64,000 bases of DNA from Mesocentrotus franciscanus (lineage: Eukaryota; Echinodermata; Echinoidea; Camarodonta; Strongylocentrotidae), in contig CP137683.1 in assembly GCA_037976565.1 (NCBI GenBank), forward strand, positions 6,860,321-6,924,320. The letters run 5' to 3'. Positions within the stretch are counted from its first letter, which is position 1. Each line of letters starts with the position of its first letter. Of this stretch, positions 24,471 to 34,732 are shown piece after piece. Under the pieces are notes generated by a model. The model saw nothing but the letters and a program-made list of their open reading frames with translations, ran no database searches and was not told the origin of the DNA. The translations under genes and the position numbers were made by a program.

Positions 24471-24731
24471 TAAGATCAACTTTAAGTTGGACTTAAGTAT
24501 AGCAGGCCGTTCATGCCATTGTTTGCTATCATTATTTACTGGCATTGGTCTCTCAAGGGACGTACAAATCATGGTAAAAAATCTACAAAACTTACATTTT
24601 TTGATAATTCATTGTTGAAGGAAAAAAATATTATCTAAAGACCATAATGGTGAGAGCAAACAATGGCACGAACGGCCTGTTATACTTAAGTCCAACTTAA
24701 AGTCGATCTTAGTCTTTGTGAAACACCCCCC
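24471..24731. mobile_element. Family B MITE, right piece
   Basis: Starts 'taagatcaactttaagttgg' and runs through the mirror half to '...ctttgtgaaacacccccc'. Joined with 16912-16934 it makes a normal family B MITE. Confidence 0.88.
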
Positions 24732-24870
24732 AGGTCTACAAATTTTCTTGAATGTCAATTATAGTCCAATTTAAAGATAACTAGCACTCAAATCCGAAAC
24801 TAATGTTCATACCCTTAGAAAAGAATTGTTTACCAGCAGCAACAGACTTGAATAAGGTGTATGACCAATA

Positions 24871-26570
24871 CCCCATTCACAGTGGCCTCAAAATTGGTAG
24901 CGGCGTTGTAGCGGAGCGGCGACACCGCCATAACACCGCTACAAATGCATTCACAGTAGAAAAGTTATCCCGCTGCAGCAGCGGGATAAATATCATGTAC
25001 CCATTCACGCTGCAGCGGGTGATTTTATTACCTCCGTAACAAACACGTGTATGCATGGCTCATGACCCGCGAGTGACCCCGATATGACCGGAAATACTTC
25101 AGCGAGGGGTTTTCGATTGCTTGAAATTGCGCGCGCTAGCTGTACTTTATCCTCGATCATATTACTTTTTAAACTAGATGGAACTTCAACTGCGCGCAGT
25201 CGATGATGCCTCCGCCATAGAAACCAAAATGGAAGCAATTTTTAAAATTCAAGTTTGATTGTAATCCATCTGTTGGTTCTAATGATAACGCGATCACGAG
25301 CTATTTTAGGATACATAATGAGCCCTGTGACCTTTGGCCTCGTGACCCCAAATCTAATCAGTTCATTGGCTCTGCAAGATACATACATGACCCAAGTTTG
25401 GCGGTAATCCATCAATCGGTTCTTGAGATAATGTGATCACAAGCTATTTTGCATACATAATGAGCCCTGTGACCTTTGACCTCGTGACCCCAAAATCTAA
25501 TCAGTTCATTAGCTCTGCAAGATACATACATAACCCAAGTTTGGCGGTAATCCATCAATCGGTTCTTGAGATAACACGATCACGAGCTATTTTTGCATAC
25601 ATAATGAGCCCTGTGACCTTTGACCTTTGACCTCGTGACCCCAAAATCTAATCAGTTCATTAGCTCTGCAAGATACATACATGACCCAAGTTTGGCGGTA
25701 ATCCATCAATCGGTTCTTGAGATAACGCGATCACAAGCTATTTTTGCATACAATGAGCCCTGTGACCTTTGACCTTTGACCTCGTGACCCCAAAATCTAA
25801 TCAGTTCATTAGCTCTGCAAGATACATCCATGACCCAAGTTTGGCGGTAATCCATCAATCGGTTCTTGAGATAACGCGATCACGAGCTATTTTTGCATAC
25901 ATAATGAGCCTTGTGACCTTTGACCTTGGACCTCGTGACCCCAAAATCTAATCACTTCATTAGCTCTGCAAGATACATACATGACCTGAGTTTGGCGGTA
26001 ATCCATCAATTGGTTCTTGAGATAACGCGATCACGAGAACGGGACGTACGTACGGACGTACGTACGTACGTACGTACGGACGGACGGACAACCAGAAAAC
26101 ATAATGCCTCCGGCTACGTTGTAGCGGAGGCATAAAAACTAGCATTTTTATTGCTTCCAGTCAGAATATTTTAATTTTTTGAAGTGTGAAATATTTTTAT
26201 TTGGATAATTATAATATCTACATAATAATAAAATCAATTTGAATCCACTGGTTACTTTATTTCTATTTCACTTTATGTTCCCCATTGCTGGAGAAAAGAG
26301 GTCAGTGATAGGTAAGTAAACAAATCACACGTGTTTGTCGCGGTGTTATAGCAGAGAGCCTTCACACTGAGTAAACACCGCGACAGCAGCGGGACTGTCC
26401 CGCTGCTGTAGCTAGCGAACCTAGCGATAGTTTGTCGCGGCGTTATCGCGAGGCGGTGTTATCCCGCGATAGTTTATAACGGGTCCGAGCCTTCACACTG
26501 AAGACAACACTGCGACAGCAGCGGGACAGTCCCGCTGCTGTCGCGGTGTTTGAGGCCACTGTGAATGGGG
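24871..26570. mobile_element. TA-flanked 1.7-kb TIR element with a nested tandem-repeat element
   Basis: Terminal inverted repeats CCCCATTCACAGTGGCCTCA, flanked by TA on both sides (24869-24870, 26571-26572), as in Tc1/mariner-type insertions. GC-rich inner palindromes (ccgctgcagcagcgg and relatives) occur near both ends. The middle (about 25177-26133) is a separate tandem-repeat element. No transposase seen. Confidence 0.8.
25177..26133. mobile_element. Element with a 142-151-bp tandem repeat and short 'TGCCTCCG' ends
   Basis: Begins 'gatggaacttcaactgcgcg', then 'gatgcctccgcc'. It then carries five units containing 'gagccctgtgacctttgacc', 'gctctgcaagatacatacat' and 'ggtaatccatcaatcggttc' at spacings of 142, 144, 149 and 151 bp. 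It ends in an ACGT/ACGG run (26042-26090) and 'gcggaggcat', the complement of the start. A decayed relative is at 49153. Confidence 0.8.
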
Positions 26571-26626
26571 TACAAGTCAGTGTATCTTTTACAAACCAAA
26601 GCATACATTGCAGACAACTTTTATAC

Positions 26627-26806
26627 TACAGTGAAACCTGTATATAAAGACCACTCAAGGGAAACATGAAAGTGGTCTTTATAGGCAGGTGGTCTTCATG
26701 TACAGGTTCCATTTAGTACAGATTCCAATGAGAGAAACCATATTCCAGGGAAAATGAAAAATGTGGTCTTTATAGACAGGTGGTTGCTAAAGCAGGTTTG
26801 ACTGTA
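26627..26806. mobile_element. GTCTTTATAGACAGG-type repeat, family G
   Basis: tacagtgaaacctgtatata to caggtttgactgta, colinear with the 8582 copy. Confidence 0.8.
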
Positions 26807-27949
26807 TAGTTATGCTATGATGGATGAATGAATTATACATGATGTATTAAATTCTCTGTGACATTATTCATAACTAGTCGGCAAAATGAGCGAGGCACAT
26901 TAATCTATGCATTAAGTAAATATAGGCCATGCATGATGAGTTTATAATGTTACAGTTACTAACCTCCATACATAACTGTAGAGTAAAAATAAGGTTAGAA
27001 AAGACAACAATAACAGTATAATAATGCTTTTCGTTAGTTTGCACATTTCATGTATTTTCACAGCCATGTATGTGTACATCTATGCAACAAACAACCTTAA
27101 TTTTAAATCTGGTAGAATTATGTTAATACACACATACAGGCAAGGCATGGAAATGTTTCTTATATTCTTTATATTTATTCATTTAATGGTTTCAATGTGT
27201 ATTGGTTTGTTTGCAAGTACTTTAATCCATCATCAAATATAATGTGCAAGTAGTAAATTTGATTCATTCAAGAGCAATGAGTAAACTGCTATCACAGGAG
27301 TCGGCCAGCACAATGACAAACATTTGGGAGGCACTGAAATTGTACTTGCAAACTTTCCATATATAATGTAAAAGTGTCCAGGACATATTGCTAACAATTA
27401 CAAAAACAGCAAAAAAAAATTGTACAGGTCTTTAAAAAAAAGTTCTGACTCTAAAAATAGTAACTTGTTTAATATTTCATATTTTTGCAAAGCAAATAAT
27501 TGGTGAACCATAGGAACCTATTTAAACTTACAACATGGGTTGAATTTTATGGTATTCAATATTTTATACCTTGATTTTACATGTATTCATGTGGTAAAAG
27601 GCAAGTCCAAAGTATTAGGACTTTTGTGCTTCTTGCATTACAAAGAACAATGAAATGAAAAGGACAATTTACATAGAATGTATGATTTTAAATATTTATA
27701 TTTGGTCAGATCCAAGCTATATTAATATTAAGGCAATCCATTTTACACAACCATGAGGAATGCTGAAATCTCTGACATAGACAGTAATGTCTGGAATAAA
27801 ATACTGTGGAATTTCCTGAAGTATATAAGTTTTTATTTATCTGTCCTCACGTTTCTTCATGGGTTTTTTTCTTTCCTGTTCCTATCTTTCTTTCTTTCAT
27901 CATTTGTTCCATTAAATGTCATGTTTCCCATTGAACACAGTACACTTAC

Positions 27950-28124
27950 CAGGGCCCTGCATCTCTACAAAGAGAGGGACAGTTGGGACATCACTATCAT
28001 AGTGGTCCCCACGGGTATACTCAGCTTTTGAGATGGAGTGACGTCGCTTCCCAAACTGACCCACCTCACATCCTTCATCCTCATCTCCTAACACATCGTC
28101 AAACTTGGATGGTCCATGCTTCTC
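27950..28124 (-). CDS. Dynein-like gene, exon 37 (AAA1 insert, acidic then basic)
   Basis: EKHGPSKFDDVLGDEDEGCE then GKRRHSISKAEYTRGDHYDS. Acceptor atgtacag, donor gtaagt. With exon 36 it forms most of an insertion between Walker B and sensor 1 that ordinary dyneins lack. KRRHS occurs in both exons 36 and 37. Confidence 0.9.
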
Positions 28125-28681
28125 CTGTACATGTGAAGTGTATAGAAAGAACCACAAAATATGACTGAGGCATTCAAATGTAAAGGCACTGGTGGGGCGG
28201 GTAGGTTCGAATATCAACCAATGTATATAAACCCAAAATTTGGACCTCCATCATGGCCTAAAATGTGTGTATGCCTGTATCTATGCGTTTAATACCTGCT
28301 CACTGTACAGTGTACAACTATGCTTAAGGAAGATTACACCATGGTATAAAATAAACCTCTTGTATGACTTCTAGTCAATGTGACTTCTGGAAGTTTCTAT
28401 AAGTGTAAAGAAGTGTGTACAATGGAGTGTAAATCACAGCAAAATTATTTTTTCAAAAAAAGATGTTCTCATATTTACTAGATACAAATGTGCATCCTCT
28501 CTCCTTAATGCTCCCTAAAATGCATATTCATTCTCTGTCTTTCTCCAAACGATTAGAAACCATGTAAGGGACAATGTGAATAAAAAAAATGACAGTTTAA
28601 ATCCTTCTTAATCAATATTAGACTTGCATTTGGAGATGATGGAAATGTTGTTGGTCGCTGGGTGTGGCTATCATCCCGTAC

Positions 28682-28738
28682 TTGGTAGGAGTGAAGAGTT
28701 GCTAGGGAGTGCCTTCTCTTGGGACTAGTTTCAGGAAT
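28682..28738 (-). CDS. Dynein-like gene, exon 36 (AAA1 insert)
   Basis: 19 codons, phase 0: IPETSPKRRHSLATLHSYQ, before gtacgg. This donor is chosen because it joins exon 37 in phase; the frame stays open further but the next GT is out of phase. KRRHS resembles a basophilic kinase site (inference). Confidence 0.78.
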
Positions 28739-29425
28739 CTACAAGAAATACACAAATTAGAAATATGTACATACAACATATATTGGGATAAATGTACATT
28801 TACACATTGTCGACATTGATGTACAGGGTATATGTGTACAAAACACATGAACATGTAAGCATGTTGAACTGAATATTTACTTGAATTCATTTCAATATAT
28901 TTGTCATATATTTCATTAACTGATAATCAGTAATAATGAATGAACTTCAAGTAGTACTATAATAGAGCTTTTCCATGATCTGCAAGACTAGAGGTACAGT
29001 ATATTCTATGAAACACAGGCCTGATGAAACTCGCCAAAAGCTATCTAAATTGTTCATCCTGTAGGAGATAGTTGTTGTTTGGACCAGCACATAAAACAGA
29101 TTTTTTTTTTTTAAACACACTGGAAATCTCATTCAGTTAAGAGCACAATAAACATATGTGCATATGAGACTATATATAAAAGCATGCTATCCATGACTTC
29201 TCACTCAATCTAGCCATCTGTTTTTTTTACTCATTACTCAGAAATACACTGTGTGCATGAATGCACTGAATAAAGATGATCTTTGCTGGAACAAAATTAG
29301 CTTTGGTAACGATTTCTAAAGCCGTTTAAAAGGTGATATCCTTTTGTGATATATGTATGTGCTGTACCATTTTGCTATTCATATACAGCCAATGCACTCA
29401 CAATCTGTTAGGAAATGATGTTTAC

Positions 29426-29538
29426 CTTGTAGTCATGTTTACTGGCTCCTTTGTGACTGTAGAGGGAGCTTGTATCTTGCAGAATGTGATAAGCATTGCA
29501 TAAATACTCTAACTGTTGACTTATCACTGCCATAAGAC
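29426..29538 (-). CDS. Dynein-like gene, exon 35 (AAA1)
   Basis: LMAVISQQLEYLCNAYHILQ then DTSSLYSHKGASKHDYK. 'L..V.QQ' follows Walker B in dyneins. The Ser/Lys-rich second half begins the AAA1 insertion. Acceptor atattgcag, donor gtaaac. Confidence 0.95.
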
Positions 29539-29678
29539 CTGCAATATAAGATACAGTGTTACATGTAAGTACCATTCCAAAATATAACATAAATAAATTC
29601 ATTTTTTGGTAGTACATTGCATTCTCACATTAGATGAACATGTGCAAATGTAGGTCTATCTGCTCTTCAGTCTTTTCA

Positions 29679-29679
<1 letters not shown>

Positions 29680-29710
<31 letters not shown>

Positions 29711-29712
29711 CT
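29680..29712. repeat. (CT)n/(AT)n microsatellite
   Basis: About ten CT units directly followed by about six AT units, upstream (5') of exon 35. Confidence 0.9.
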
Positions 29713-29930
29713 CTGTTTTCACACATTCATGCAAAATCAGTCCTGTACCCATTCTATTCTGAATACATTGCTCGTTTGCAGTTACAATGTACAGTTTTTA
29801 CATATATATTTCGCCCTGTACATCCTACACAATGTCAGCCTCAGCAAACCAAATCAAGATAAACAAAGGAAATACATGTACCCTTCAAACCTTATTGATA
29901 TCAATTACTACTATATTACTGGAGGAGGCA

Positions 29931-30136
29931 TGGTGGCTCATTGGCAGAGCAGCGGTCTTGTAACCAAAAGGTTCCAGGTTCAAAACCAAGTCGATGAGCT
30001 CACACCTTTTTGCACGGCATTAATCCAAAATATCAAAAAAGTCATGGATAATATAGGACTTAAAACCGTAGGTCCCCAATGTTTCTAACCATGCCGAAAT
30101 ACTTGCTTTCTTTGCAATCGGGTAAAATCAATCAAT
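29931..30136 (+). mobile_element. tRNA-derived SINE, family 1
   Basis: The head has pol III A-box-like 'tggctcattggcagagc' and B-box-like 'ggttcaaaacc'. The body 'gcattaatcc', 'ggacttaaa' and 'gctttcttt' is shared with the copies at 34109, 40662 and 41362. The tail is 'aatcaatcaatcag' and runs into the donor of exon 34. Confidence 0.8.
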
Positions 30137-30145
30137 CAGACTCAC

Positions 30146-30278
30146 CATGTGTCATCCTGTCTGCATTGTCTAAGAGCATCCAGGAGCCACTCTGTACTGC
30201 TCCGGCTAAGAACCTACTGACCGTCACAATAGTGCTGTCTGCCGCACAGTCCAGCGTGACTAGATTCTGACCCATAAA
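30146..30278 (-). CDS. Dynein-like gene, exon 34 (AAA1 Walker B, degenerate)
   Basis: FMGQNLVTLDCAADSTIVTV then SRFLAGAVQSGSWMLLDNAD RM. The Walker B position reads LLDN where active dyneins have CFDE, so the catalytic glutamate is absent. 'NCSDGLDY' of axonemal dyneins is also absent (LDCAADST). Acceptor cctacag, donor gtgagt. Confidence 0.96.
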
Positions 30279-30888
30279 CTGTAGGTACAAGATGGAGAAA
30301 AGGAAAGACAGAATGATGCAGTCAAACTTGGGTCAATAGCGACCACTATAATGTTTGAGTCTACGACACATGCTCCAAGGACAATTGCTCCATAATCCAT
30401 TTTTGTATTACTAATTAATTCATTAACCTTAATCCTGGAACCAACATTATACCTAACCTTATTAACCTTAAAAACAACCTAATCTTATCCCTAAACCACT
30501 TCAAACCCAACCCTAAACCTGACCCTTAGTCTTTAATGAAAAAAACCTAGAGCAAATGTTGCTACGGCAAATGTCATTTCACCTCATGTTGATTTGTTCA
30601 TCAAGACAAAACTTTAAAATTCCTTTGAGTAGTGTGTCTTATTCAAAACTGCATAAAAGAGAGTCTAAATATATGAAGGGTGGAAGAAAATGACTATTCT
30701 ACTATCGTCACTTTTTTCAGGGTCCCCAGGAAAAGAAGGAAACACACGTTGCAACATAAGTATCCATATGAAAAGAAACTTACAAGAACAGACAAACTAT
30801 ACTGCTCATGAACTTTCATCCTTTTTTTCTCATTCGACAATGGCATTCAAAACAAAATTAGACGTTAGCTTCTATATTTCCAACTCAC

Positions 30889-31142
30889 ATTGGCTAGTTC
30901 CTTGACTGTTTCCGTCTTTCCCACACCACTTGGACCAATGACCGCACCACACTGCCTCTGCCTCATTGCAGTGGTCAAGCTCATATGGCATCGGTCAGTC
31001 AGCGGAGTGGCCACAAGACGAGGCCCAGGTCCCAGGTACTCATGGTCGTAGGAGAAAGTGGCTCCCAGCTGGGACACCCGCAGAGGGCCAAATGCAAAAC
31101 CTGTCCCTACCACAGTTTTGGTCCTGGGCCCTAAGGCAGCTT
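30889..31142 (-). CDS. Dynein-like gene, exon 33 (AAA1 Walker A)
   Basis: AALGPRTKTVVGTGFAFGPL..., then ATFSYDHEYLGPGPRLVATP and LTDRCHMSL, ending with Walker A GPSGVGKTETVKELAN. Typical dyneins have GPAGTGKTET, so the P-loop lysine and threonine are kept. Acceptor ccttttgcag, donor gtgagt. Confidence 0.98.
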
Positions 31143-31323
31143 CTGCAAAAGGAACAAGACATATTATTTTTAAGAGACAAAATTATAACATACTAGTTTT
31201 AGAATATTAGAATAGAAAAAATGTGTTCTTTCTCTCAAGTGAATAAACAAGACAAATGCGACTGCGTCTCCTATTTGCGTCTCCTTTGATTACAACTATT
31301 CTAAATTAGTGTCTGCGCTATAC

Positions 31324-31527
31324 CTCTTGTTTGTGGTTTATCAGTTATCGTGGAAACATCATCGGTCATGGTAATCGTGGACTTGGCAGCTTCACTCTTC
31401 CTCCCTGTCTCCTGGTCGGGATCCACCACTGACTGAGCACACAAGACTGTCTTGAAGTCCATGTCGTAGCGTAGCAGCTTCTTCCAGTCAAATTCCTTGT
31501 TGGACAGCTCTTTCTTCTTTAAAAGAT
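31324..31527 (-). CDS. Dynein-like gene, exon 32 (AAA1 entry)
   Basis: LLKKKELSNKEFDWKKLLRY then DMDFKTVLCAQSVVDPDQ and a Thr/Ser-rich tail. 'F.W...LRY' is the conserved entry to AAA1. Acceptor gttaacag, donor gtatag. A frameshifted copy of its 5' half lies about 95 bp upstream (31622-31722). Confidence 0.94.
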
Positions 31528-31621
31528 CTGTTAACAATGGGATAAATATATATTAAAAAATAGTTTTTTGGTTTTCCTTCTTTGAACAAGAAGAAACAAA
31601 ATCATTCAACCATTTAATTTT

Positions 31622-31722
31622 GACTTAGTGCACATGACTCTCTTGAAATCCATGTCACAGTGTAGTTGTAGCTTCCTCCATTCAAAAGTTGTTGTCTGAG
31701 AGTTCTCTCTTCTTTAACAGAT
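31622..31722 (-). pseudogene. Decayed copy of exon 32, 5' half
   Basis: Begins DLLKKRELSDNNF as exon 32 does, then an indel creates a stop where exon 32 has EFDW. DNA similarity continues to about 31622. The acceptor reads tttaaag, weaker than the parent gttaacag. Confidence 0.85.
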
Positions 31723-31793
31723 CTTTAAACAATGAGATGCAATTTCTAAAATTAGGGAAGTCAGTTTCCATATAAGAATGAATTGAAGGTTCA

Positions 31794-31837
31794 TCATCAT
31801 CAGCAGCAGCAGCAGCAGCATCATCAGCATCACCACC

Positions 31838-31869
<32 letters not shown>

Positions 31870-31885
31870 TATCATCATCATCATT

Positions 31886-31940
<55 letters not shown>

Positions 31941-31967
31941 CTACCACCATGACCACCACCACCATAG

Positions 31968-32004
<37 letters not shown>

Positions 32005-32078
32005 TATCACCATCATCATTATCATCACCATCACCATCACCATCACCATCACCATCATCACCACCATCATCATCATCA
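31794..32078. repeat. (ATC)n microsatellite, ~285 bp
   Basis: Long ATC/ACC triplet array in the exon 31-exon 32 intron. The poly-His, poly-Ile and poly-Asp open frames here are artefacts. Confidence 0.98.
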
Positions 32079-32272
32079 GTTCCATATATCATCTATTCTC
32101 CCCACGCAGTAGGGCTGGATGTACAATTCAAGGCCTTATTCCTTGCGGTCAGCTCTTTAGAATCCAGATTATGACTTCAGTAATTTGTACAGAATAAAGA
32201 ACTTGATATATGGTGCTCATTGATGCAATTAAACCAGGTTTAACTTAATCTGCCTTAGCCTATGATGTTTAC

Positions 32273-32421
32273 CTTCCACGATGTCTCTATGGTGCATGCC
32301 TTGCTCAATCAATGAACCAATCAGAATCTGAAGACGAGCTGCAGTGTTGGACGTCACCTGAGACTGGCAATTCTCTCTCAAGATCAGGCTGTACTGATCG
32401 AGACGCCTCTGTAGATTATCC
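32273..32421 (-). CDS. Dynein-like gene, exon 31 (linker end)
   Basis: DNLQRRLDQYSLILRENCQS... AARLQILIGSLIEQGMHHRD. Matches the dynein stretch '..L.TLI...VH.RDVV'. Acceptor cttgacag, donor gtaaac. Confidence 0.93.
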
Positions 32422-32596
32422 CTGTCAAGTTTTTAAAGGAATAAAAATGTATTGATGCACACAATTATCAGATCTGTGATTAGGCAAATAAACAAAAATT
32501 GGGGTGAAATATAAGCCATGGGTAAATCGTTAGAGGTCCAATGTGCAGGAAAGTAATCACCAAGCACATCAAGAACCCAATGTACTCTTCGTAAAA

Positions 32597-33332
32597 GGGA
32601 CTGTAGCATGGCGAGACTATGTGTTTTTCCCGTGGTCCGTGGGGCTAATCGGGTATAATACGACAACGCGACCGCAGTACTCACGTGCGTGCAACATACG
32701 CAAAACGGAAGCGTGAGGAGAAATTCGGTCTGTTTCGCGCCCTTTCACGAACACTCAGTGCAATTAATCAAGTCCATTCGTTTACATGTACATGCCATAC
32801 TTGCCAACATTTGAAATTCAGAAAACGGAACGCACATCACAAATCATATACAGTACGCCGCGACTGCACTGTGCACTGCACTAGCACTGCACGTGAAATA
32901 CATATCTCTACTGTATACATGTACGGCCGGAGTCATGCAGTGATCGTGAGCGATAGCGCTAGCGCTACGCGTGCATGCTATGCAGTGCCTATGGCTGAGG
33001 GATTGCATGGCACTCTATGGGCAGTGTACGCACACACACGCTCATTTATACACGCTGCGAATAGAGATCAGTGTGGCGCGAAACAAACGCGCTGCACGAA
33101 TCTTGCGCAATGCAATCCTTCCAGTACTCATCGATCAAAACTATGGAATGCCGAACGGTATTTTACTACATGCATGTATTTCCCCGAATCGAAACGTTCC
33201 GTTTTTCACGGCTCTAAAAACTTGAAAAACATAACAGTTCCGTTAGAAACGGAACGGTTGGAATGTCTGACATGCAGTTGTCCAAAAGAAGACATAGATG
33301 GCGTCAACCAGTAATTCCCATGCTACAGCCCC
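32597..33332 (-). mobile_element. GC-rich MITE, family I, long copy
   Basis: Ends GGGACTGTAGCATGGC and TGCTACAGCCCC. Contains 'ttttggacaactg' and 'gatggcgtcaacc'. It is clearly richer in CpG than its surroundings. The 209-codon open frame inside has no recognisable domain. Confidence 0.8.
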
Positions 33333-33711
33333 TTTAAGTGTAGGGGGGAACCCAATGTAGTGGTATACAGTACTCTCACATCCCAATCAGATATACCAGG
33401 AGATACTCAGGGTCATTATAGTTAAGTTCACTTTTTTGGTGAATCAACATTCACTCTGGGCTTTATTGCATTAGAGATAAAAAGTTAGGGTTGCAATTTG
33501 GTTTTAGGTAAGCTCTAGGGTTAGGACTAGGGTTAGGACTAGGGTTAGGTGCAGTGTTTGTTCCAGGGTGATAGTTGGAAAATCGGTTAGTTTAAGAGAT
33601 TAACAGGGAAGCAATTCTGGCCAGAGCATACGTTGCAGAATCATTGCATCATATTTATGAAAGTATTTAGCATGAAAGGGAATGGGACTAGGGAGGATAG
33701 ACATCACTTAC

Positions 33712-33937
33712 CTAATCTGAGCAAGCTGTTTCAGATCACCCTCTTTGACAGCTGGCTGCATATCTCTACTCCACATCACCCCTTCCCCTGTAAGCACACA
33801 CTGTGAGGGGAAACGGAGCAGCCATTGGGAGAAGCTCTGACGAACAGCTTTCTTGAGCTGTGCCTCTACATCAGGGTCTGCTGTAGGATTCTCTTCTAAA
33901 GCACTCAGCTCTGACAGAATATCTCCAGTCACCATGC
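33712..33937 (-). CDS. Dynein-like gene, exon 30 (linker, C-terminal part)
   Basis: MVTGDILSELSALEENPTAD... SQWLLRFPSQCVLTGEGVMW. 'WL..FP.Q.VL....I.W' is the conserved dynein linker run. Acceptor cccacag, donor gtaagt. Confidence 0.96.
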
Positions 33938-34108
33938 CTGTGGGTGTATTGAAAAACTCTATTGAAGTATATACCATGATGGATGCATCCAAAAGCACCA
34001 TCTCTTCACTCCGTATAAAGATCATCATGTAAATGTAAAGATATGTCTTGTATATATGGTATGACCGTGGACATTATCGCTAGACCAACTAGCTGCATAT
34101 ACTGTTTT

Positions 34109-34186
34109 GTTTTCTTTGTTTGTTTGTTTGTTTGCCTGACTGCTAAGAAAGCATGTGTATGCTTGTAAGAAAGCAACCAGGGGACT
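34109..34186 (-). mobile_element. SINE family 1, tail piece (interrupted copy)
   Basis: gtttgtttgtttgcctgact followed by 'gctaagaaagcatgtgt' and 'ccaggggac', the reversed SINE tail. The head piece resumes at 34553 after a 366-bp insertion. Confidence 0.75.
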
Positions 34187-34203
34187 GATAGTTCAGTGCC
34201 TCG

Positions 34204-34280
34204 ATACAAACTATTTCATTCACCTGATAAGAATAATGAAATACTATTTATTCTAATCAGGTGAATGAAATAGTTTGTAT
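34204..34280. repeat. Perfect 25-bp hairpin
   Basis: The arms 34204-34228 (starting atacaaactatttcatt) and 34256-34280 are exact complements, with a 27-base AT-rich loop. It lies inside the insertion that splits a SINE. Confidence 0.95.
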
Positions 34281-34552
34281 AGAAGGAATTCACAAAGACG
34301 TATGCATTAAATTTGGTTACATGACGAAAATAGCCTATTGTCAGAATGTATACTGCTGGCACTTTCGTTGTGAGGAGCATACATGTAAGTCACATCCGTA
34401 CAGCAATTTAAATGTTTTGCTCGAAAAAACAAAACCGAAACAAAAATCGCTCTTAAAAATCACCTGATTGAGGTATACCCGTGATATTCGGGAGTTTTAA
34501 ATTATTTTTTTTAACAACATGCTGTAATTTTTGAAAATCGGAGTGGACTTGG

Positions 34553-34682
34553 ACTTTAAGTCCTCTCCAAGGGTAATGAGGATTAATGCCTGACCTAAGA
34601 GCACTAGCACATCGACTTGGTTTTGAACTTGGGACCTCCCAGTTACGAGACTACTGCTCTACCACTGCACCATCGCACCTTG
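34553..34682 (-). mobile_element. SINE family 1, head piece (interrupted copy)
   Basis: ctttaagtcctctccaaggg, 'taatgaggattaatgcc', then the reversed tRNA-like head 'ttttgaacttgggacctccc' and 'ctctaccactgcaccatcgc'. Confidence 0.78.
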
Positions 34683-34732
34683 TTTGTTTGTTTGGGAGGG
34701 GTGGTTTAAGAGAGAAAGGTAAGCATTCTTAC

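Larger units (their letters stand above)
15625..27949. other. Giant intron (12.3 kb) between exons 37 and 38
   Basis: Nearly all of 16912-26806 is explained by mobile and satellite DNA listed separately. 15625-16911 and 26807-27949 are plain AT-rich sequence with no supported feature. Confidence 0.85.

Noticed and set aside
25433..26135. Repeated frames 'LVTPKSNQFISSARYIH'
   Set aside because: Produced by the ~145-bp tandem repeat, not a repeat protein.
31682..32112. Open frames rich in His, Asp or Ile
   Set aside because: All derive from the ATC microsatellite read in different frames.
32685..33314. 209-codon plus-strand open frame
   Set aside because: It lies wholly inside a MITE that has a shorter relative at 35165, and shows no domain or conserved pattern.
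33480..33560. Telomere-like CTAGGGTTAGG repeats
   Set aside because: Only a few irregular units and a related CCTAACC-rich segment recurs at 30420 and 58020; an interspersed repeat, not an interstitial telomere.
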